Assembly: GCF_023278565.1 (NCBI RefSeq)
Contig: NC_064675.1
Location: 7,068,001 to 7,132,000, forward strand
DNA: 64,000 nucleotides
Source: Colletotrichum lupini
Taxonomy: Eukaryota > Ascomycota > Sordariomycetes > Glomerellales > Glomerellaceae
Reading direction: 5' to 3'
The notes beneath the pieces were generated by a model. It saw nothing but the letters and a program-made list of their open reading frames with translations, was not told the origin of the DNA and did no database searches. Position 1 is the first letter of the stretch, and each line of letters starts with the position of its first letter. Both the position numbers and the translations under genes were made by a program. Of this stretch, positions 57,513 to 64,000 are shown piece by piece.

Positions 57513-59411
57513 TCACATTGCCATTCTCAGCGCCAACATTTTGCCGATATCCGGAGTCCCCAATCCAGTGACAGCGTCCCAGCCAGCCACTGAGGGCCAA
57601 CTCGCGTTCGGCACGAGCTTGGCTCCGAACTCAGGCGGGAACTTTTGCGTGCCAAAACCAGTTGTGCCAGTGCAGCCCACGGACTGCCCAGCAGACACGT
57701 CGTTGATGGCTTGCAACCCAGCGCCATATAGCCATGGATTGATGAATCCCATTGGCGGCTTTCCCGCCTGGATGAGAGCGGCGTTGACCATGCCCACCAT
57801 GCCTGCCCAGATTGGAGCGGCGGCGCTGGTACCTTGGAAGCCACCTAGTTGGCCGCCCGTCACGAATGTGAGGTTGAAGCTTTGGGCACTAACGTCTGGG
57901 AAGCCTCGGCCTGATGCGTTGAAGAGGCCGTTAAATTGGGTTCCAATGGTGTTTTTCAAGTACGCCGGCACAACTTGCTCTTGGTATGCCGGTCTGGCGA
58001 ACTTGTCCGAGAACCCACCGCTCGAGAAGTCGCTGGCCCGCTCAGGCGCGATACCCCTCACCCCGCCAACTCCTGTGACAAAGGGGCATGATGCCGGAAA
58101 GACGGCATTGAACCGCGTGCTGTTGGTACCGTCGTTTGTGACACACGTGTTGCCCGGTCCAGAGTCTCCCGACGCGGCAAACATCGTAACGCCCCTGGCC
58201 CCGAGTGCACCGAACTGATCGCAAATCTGCTGAACATAGCCGTCCGGAAGTGACTGTTCGTTCTCCCCGAAACTAGTGGTGATCGTGTGAGGAAGCTTGT
58301 CGTCAGGCAGCTTGAGCATCGCGTCTAACCAGATCAGCCAAGGTTCCGTCGTGTCCCCAGGTTGTCCGCCTAGTTCCAGCTTGATCGGTCCATCTCCAGC
58401 CACGGCGGTGACGATGTTGGGGACCGGATTGGATAGTGAAGCCGTGTATTGAACGTCGAAGTTGAGCTCAGCGTTTGAGAACTTGTTCTGAGCCTGATCT
58501 GTTATGCCATTGTTGATGCTAAGGAAAGAAAACTTTACTCCCGTTGACGGTTGATCAACGTTTTTGGCAAACAAGGCAAAGTCGTCAAATTTGGCAACCT
58601 GATTCTGCGAAGCGTAGATCCCAAGACCGCGGGCCGGACTGACGTTCATTTTGGCAGGAATATTGTACAGTGCTCGTATACAGTTGGGTGTAATAGTCCT
58701 GTTGCATGTAGGATCGACTTGTGCTTGTGGTGTGGGCGGTGTAATCCTATCTGCTTGTGCCGTGTAAAGAAGTTTGGGGTTCACCCCAGCCAACGACCTC
58801 TTCACCTTCCGAAGCTCGTCGCTGGGGGTGTCGTCAGCAAGAGGCGTAACCACAGTCGATCCTTGGTGCATCATCGGGTGAGAACAGAATCTCGTCGACG
58901 GGGTAATTAACGAGATCTTGTTCTTCAACTCCAAGGGTAAAGAATACTGCAACGTCCGCAGAACCTCCTTGCCGCTGTCAATGTTTCGGAACCATATAAA
59001 GTCTGCGTCGAGCAGATTATTCGCCTTCTTCGCCGTTGTCTGCACTTTGATCCAATGACCATCGCTCTCTATATCTGCCGCTGTTGCGTTCCCGTGTTCT
59101 TGAAGCCAATTTATAATGATGTCCCGTGACTCTGTATCGGGGTTGAGGAGTGCTTGTGCCTCCTCTCGAGAGAGGTGCCTGCCGTATAGCTCATGTCCCG
59201 GCGTGGAGACACTGTAGAGGGCCCGTTCCACATGCCTGCTTCTATCGACTGCGATGGATATGCTGAATCGGTGATCCGGATCAGCGGGACGAGAGAGTGT
59301 CCATCCGGGTGGTGGATCTCTATTATACTCTATTTGTATTGAGCCAGCTCTCGAAGCGATGGCAAATGGCCCGATGAAGGAAAGAACTGTAAACGCCGCA
59401 AGGACACGCAT
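57513..59411 (-). CDS. Secreted sedolisin (S53) tripeptidyl-peptidase-like protease
   Basis: A single-exon gene of 632 aa. A signal peptide (about residues 1-19, cut near Ala-Ser) is followed by a pro-domain to about residue 200 with a KVKRS processing site (about 202-206). The peptidase domain has the catalytic triad Glu315 and Asp319 (in AELNFDVQY) with Ser529 (GGFQGTSAAAP), the oxyanion Asp416 (ASGDSGPG), and a calcium site likely including Asp571 and residues near Asp612. The family cleaves tripeptides or dipeptides from protein N-termini at acid pH outside the cell. Length and order match fungal TPP1/sedolisins. The start is unambiguous, being the only ATG before the signal. Confidence 0.94.
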   Translation of the reverse strand: MRVLAAFTVLSFIGPFAIASRAGSIQIEYNRDPPPGWTLSRPADPDHRFSISIAVDRSRHVERALYSVSTPGHELYGRHLSREEAQALLNPDTESRDIIINWLQEHGNATAADIESDGHWIKVQTTAKKANNLLDADFIWFRNIDSGKEVLRTLQYSLPLELKNKISLITPSTRFCSHPMMHQGSTVVTPLADDTPSDELRKVKRSLAGVNPKLLYTAQADRITPPTPQAQVDPTCNRTITPNCIRALYNIPAKMNVSPARGLGIYASQNQVAKFDDFALFAKNVDQPSTGVKFSFLSINNGITDQAQNKFSNAELNFDVQYTASLSNPVPNIVTAVAGDGPIKLELGGQPGDTTEPWLIWLDAMLKLPDDKLPHTITTSFGENEQSLPDGYVQQICDQFGALGARGVTMFAASGDSGPGNTCVTNDGTNSTRFNAVFPASCPFVTGVGGVRGIAPERASDFSSGGFSDKFARPAYQEQVVPAYLKNTIGTQFNGLFNASGRGFPDVSAQSFNLTFVTGGQLGGFQGTSAAAPIWAGMVGMVNAALIQAGKPPMGFINPWLYGAGLQAINDVSAGQSVGCTGTTGFGTQKFPPEFGAKLVPNASWPSVAGWDAVTGLGTPDIGKMLALRMAM

Positions 59412-61221
59412 CTTGAAAATCGAGTTCGTGCCCCAGGCACTGGAATATTAGATAAAACTTAACAGCAAGCAAGTAAAAGAACAGATCAAATATTTGGAGA
59501 TAGCTTAAAACGTTTCGCGGGGCATTTGGGGAAGAAGTAGTAATAAGACCTTGAGACCTCGTCTGTATTGCACCAGGACGGCCGTACGAACTACAAAGCC
59601 TCCTGATCCCTTCGGCACTTGACTAGCGAGCGGCCAGATCGAGATAATCAACGAAACATAGCCTAAAGCTAAAGATGCGGGCGCCATCACGGTCGAAACT
59701 TGTCTGAGTATGGGCCCACCTGATGTCGCAGTATCTCTCTGTGGTCGAGGGTCACATCGTTAGTCAGTTTCAGGTTTCCGAGGCGACGGTCTTTTCGCCA
59801 GAATCCCGCCTCCGGTCACTTCAGAACTCAGGGTTCATCGGGTCTCTGCCCCTCGTCTTACGAACCCATCGCAGAGTCGGCTGCTCTGTCAATGAGGGGA
59901 ATCCAGGGCCCGAAATGGTTGTTCCAGCTCAACCGTAGCGAGAGTATGCTCAAAGTGTGTTGATGTTTGAGGGATCATGACTTGATGGACAACTATCCGG
60001 TTCTAGTAAGCTCTACTTAGCCTTCGTCAGGTATAGACCTTGTTTTCTTGGTACCTGCTGATTCGTAAGTCAAGGAGATCGGGGAACAAGGTCGAAGGCC
60101 TATATCCGATGAAAGACTCATTGCATGGAGATTCAGTTGCGGAGGAAGCTGTATCCTAATACACCTTTCCAAGGCTAGCGGTATTGAGACCGCACGAACT
60201 TCAAGAAGTCCACTAAGGCTTCACAAAGACCACATAATGGGAAAACGAGTACGAAGTTGGTGGTTGTTGGACACTTCTTCGTTGACGACGAACTATTCCA
60301 AATGTAGCTAGAATCCGAAAGCGGATGAAAGTCAAATGTGTAGTGTTCCATCCAAAAGAATGTCTGTACCTACAATAAGCTTTACGGTAAGATTGTGCAG
60401 CAAAAAGTGTGATTTTTGTAAGCGCGATGGAATCTTCGGACATAGCCTTGAACCCGAGACGATCGTCAGCCAGAGAAAGCTTGAACCATCCGAAGCCTGA
60501 GAGAAGGCGGCTCCTTCATTAAGGGACTTGATCACGGGGAGGGGCGTGCTTGGGACAGCTTGCGGGAGCACAGCCCGTTAGACGTTTCCAACGCGCGTCA
60601 ATTATGCAATGAGTATACAGGGCTTACCTTACGTGACTCGAACCTCACATTCGTGGTGCTGGGAAGGAAACCTTCTTTCTCCGATCCGCAAATTCCATCT
60701 AGACTAGTCGGGATCTTTCAAGCTGCAGCTGTGCCCTTCTAGTATTACTTTACTGAACAGCTGATACAACGTTGGTTAATTCACCGTCTTGGAAGTGATG
60801 CGCTCGTGGGTAGTAAGTTGAACAGCCTACAGGCACTCAGAAACCTATCGCCTCTTGCTACAAAGCGGTGTCAAACAACACTCTCCTCTCAGATATAGTC
60901 TGAATAGGCTGCGTTGATGATCACTTTCTATGATGAATGTCTCGAATTATGTTTGGGCTGGTGATATTGCGGGCCGGAGCTTTTGACATACAGGTACTTC
61001 GGCATATCTAAACAGAGATGCCGTCCTATTCTCCTTTCTCTCAACAAGACAAATAGATTTATTGCAGGCTGGAACAGTGGCTTACTGGCTAATGACGGGC
61101 AAGTTGGTCTAGTTACTTCCGTATATTTTACTCCTTATTATCAGCTTTAACTAAAGACAGAAATTGCAAGCCTCATTCTTGTTTCTAAAGTGACGGGAAG
61201 TTCTTCAACGTCATAGGCATC
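59412..61221. other. Intergenic, no supported gene
   Basis: About 1.8 kb of ordinary composition with only short frames. The first part should hold the promoter of the sedolisin gene, and the last 200 bp become AT-rich beside the Copia element. Confidence 0.5.
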
Positions 61222-61426
61222 TGTTAGTATCCTTATAACAAGGTAGTTAGTTCGAACTATAGTTAACGAAGAGATTAATTAAACTATATAAATATCTGCG
61301 TAGTAAGTATAAAAAGGAGGTTCTAACTATAAGTTAAGCTAGCTACGATAATTATAAATAGGGCCCCTAATTAGCCCCTATGTAGTCGGCTATATGCCGC
61401 GGTTAAATTAAACTTCTAATCCGACA
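61222..61426 (-). repeat. LTR of Copia element C
   Basis: 205 bp, in reverse complement beginning TGTCGG and ending ACTAACA. Both ends are intact. It keeps the three-base TAC insertion seen in A. Confidence 0.9.
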
Positions 61427-64000
61427 CTAACTTTCTCTTTTTTTTATTAATTTAACTACTATAGTTAGAAGTATAATTTAACCTTAGGCCCGTTTATTAG
61501 GTCGTCTCCTTTTCTCCTTTTTCTTTACTCTTTTCGTATAACTTATCCCTCTATTCGTATAATAGCTTTTTTACTACTTATAAATTACTTTAATCCCTTA
61601 TTTAATATTACTTTTATAAAAGCGTTTATAAGGTTATCTTTACTATTAATCTAACGGATCTCGAGTATCTCGCGCCTTTTATATAATTACCTAAGGGCTA
61701 TAATATCGATTATAAGCCTCTTTTCCTTCGTCGTTCCTAATTTAACGAGGTATTTATATAGTAAATAAAAATCGGTATAAATAACTATTAAAATAAGTAA
61801 AAGGCTAATTTAATTAGTAATCTTCCTTAGCGTTATTAAAATTATATAAGAGAGGTTAACGCTATTAACTATACTATAAACCTCTAACGCTAGCACACTT
61901 CTCGTTACCTACTTACTTTTAGTTAATAAGTAATAAATTATATTACTATATATAGTAAATTTACTCTCGCCTATACTCTCGTTAACTAAGATAATAATAT
62001 ACCCTAATTACGAAATAAGGTCGTTATTATTTATAAATAACTTATTAATAAAAACGTAAAGCTTACTAATTATAAAGTCGATTAAATAGTAAATAAGACC
62101 TCGATTAAAATTCGTCTACTACTACTTAAGCCGCTTATTAAGTACCTTAATATCTCGTTTAGTTATATCTATAGCCTACGCTACTTTAACATAGTTAAAA
62201 GTCGCCTCGGGCTAATAAATACTCGTAATATATACCCCTTGCGCGAGCTTAGCCTTATACCGCTTTTTAATATTAATTACGTTTAGATCGACGAGGTTAA
62301 TCTTCTCGCCCTACCCCTTTTACTAAAAAACGACGGTTTCCCCTTTAATTATAAAAATCCTACTATTAAATACTAAGGGAGTATTTATTATAAAAACCTC
62401 TTTTAGCTTCGCTATAAAGCCCACTTTCTAAAGCTCCTTATCCTCTTTTTTTATAAAATTAATATTAAATAAGCCTAATATATCGTTAATTTATATTCTA
62501 ATAATCCTAAATTAGTCACCTTTATACTCCGTAACTAATAAGCACGGGTCGTATATAGAAGTAACTATTAATAATTAATTAATATAAAAATCGTAATAAG
62601 TAGCCTACTAATAAGTACCCGATTTTATGAGCCTATATAGTAACTTAAGCACTTTAATAATCGTACTTTCTAAGTACTTACTAACTATTTCTTTTAGTAA
62701 ATAGGCGAGGATTTTCCTTATAAGCCCTATAGCTAATTAAATATAGGCCTAAATAATATTACGGCTCTAAATCTCATATCCCTTCTTTTATAATAATACT
62801 ATTAGTACTATTATTAATCGTTAGCTATAGCGCTATATAATAGGTAATTATATAAGTAGCGTCGCCTTTTCGACGTTACTATACCCCTAAATTATATATC
62901 TAGACTTCTTATATAGCTAGGGTATTCCTTTCCTTTTAATCTTGCGAACTATTCGTAATTTAAATATACAGAGGTTTATATATTTTTTTAGGTCATATAA
63001 AATAAATCGATAGACCCCTCGATTATAAAGAGTATTTACTTCGATAAGATCTAATCCCTTATACGGCTTTTTAATAATTATAATTATACCTTCTTTATAT
63101 AGTTTAACCGCTAGCTCGAAATCGGCTTTCTTTTTTACTATATAAAAGGTATTAATTACCTCGTCGCTAGTAATAAATTACCGCGTTAGGGCTTGCTATT
63201 ATAATCTTTTACAACGTCTCGCTAGTAATATTAATACCCTTTTAATAATTTCCTCTTCCTCGTTATCTATTAATATTACTACGACGATTTTATTAAGGAT
63301 AATTTCCTATACCTCTACCGCAAGTTATATAGTTTCCCCTAGCTCTTCTTCTTCTTATAAGTTAGAAATTACCTCGTTAAGATCTATATAGTACGGTCTA
63401 ACTACTATAATTAATACTTTAAGTAACTAGTTACGATCTCTTATAACTATATAAGAGCGCTCGTTAACAAAAACTAACTTATATAACCTAGCCTACTATT
63501 AAGTAATTTCGCGCTATACTTATATATCCGAATTTAGTAGTATATTTAGATTATCCCCTATATTAGGCCTATTATATATAGTAATTACCTCGTTAACTTA
63601 CTTTTTTATACTTACCTCGCGCAGTGCCCGCATTACTTTTTTAACTACTCGGGCTCGTTAACTTATACTTAGTAATAGTAGCGAGGCTAAGGTCGTTCTT
63701 AAATATACTCTAAATACTAAAAGCGTTAATATAAGTCCGTTAGGCCCTATAGTATTGTTATAATATTTAAGTACTATTTAGAGGCATTCGTCGTTAATAA
63801 AATCCGGATTTTCCTCTTTAATAATTCTAAACGCCCTTTTTAATTATTAATATACCCTCTCTACCTTTCTAATACTATAATACGCTTTAATAAGTACGAC
63901 TTTTAGCTATATACTATAGGCCGTCGCATTATCCTTAAATTCTACTAACTTAAAGCTAATACTAGCGTCGGTTCTAATGCCGTCTAGCGGTCCTTAATAT
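61222..64000 (-). mobile_element. Copia element C, same family as A and B, inverted and cut by the window edge
   Basis: On the minus strand the element reads 5' to 3' from right to left, ending in a 205-bp LTR (61222-61426). The order of relics towards the LTR is integrase (right edge), reverse transcriptase, RNase H (near 61620-61960), as in B. The priming tract of A and G lies just before the LTR (61427-61445). The right edge at 64000 corresponds to about 41280 in B, so the 5' half lies outside. Host sequence left of the LTR is unique; the other target copy is not visible. LTR length (with TAC) groups C with A. Confidence 0.9.

Noticed and set aside
60000..61221. Short frames next to element C as host genes
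   Set aside because: They are under 80 codons, with no domain, splice support or start context.

Overview
The window looks like a chromosome segment of a filamentous ascomycete, probably a Sordariomycete close to Fusarium, Colletotrichum or Verticillium. The evidence is short GT-AG introns (53-87 bp) with CTAAC/CTGAC branch sites, fungal-only families (Akr1 palmitoyltransferase, S53 sedolisin, DUF7708/STAND-like proteins), and retrotransposons degraded by repeat-induced point mutation (RIP). Genus and species cannot be fixed from the sequence alone.

Layout. 1-3900: mostly empty, with the tail of one gene and a small secreted-protein gene. 3907-11525: a complete Ty3/Gypsy LTR element, RIP-saturated, flanked by a 5-bp target duplication. 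12174-18149: an AAA ATPase (minus strand) with a probable one-base frameshift, then a DUF7708 STAND-like gene. 18606-27473: an ordinary housekeeping block: akr1 palmitoyltransferase, signal recognition particle receptor beta subunit, cystathionine beta-synthase and an AIF-like FAD oxidoreductase. 28376-29142: a cysteine-containing secreted protein. 29478-35956: three paralogous STAND-like genes on the minus strand, in different states of decay. 35957-50181: a 14.2-kb nested Ty1/Copia block. 50182-50720: the displaced 5' end of the third STAND-like gene. 51377-54562: a second AAA ATPase paralogue. 55683-59411: a berberine-bridge-type flavoprotein and a sedolisin protease. 61222-64000: another Copia element of the same family, inverted and cut by the window end.

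The main result is a reconstruction. The 14.2-kb block is not a tandem array. It is one Copia element (A, target duplication CTTAA) carrying a second, younger member of the same family (B, target duplication CTTAT). Element A landed inside a coding exon of a STAND-like gene. Removing it and one target copy leaves six exons whose phases all agree and which total exactly 1,893 bp (630 codons plus stop). RIP decay is heavier in A than in nested B, which agrees with the insertion order.

Together, the STAND-like genes and the two AAA ATPases form an accessory island with the look of a fungal NLR-like/incompatibility region that transposons are eroding. The housekeeping block runs through it. Functions in the STAND and AAA families are inferred from family resemblance and are not shown by this sequence.
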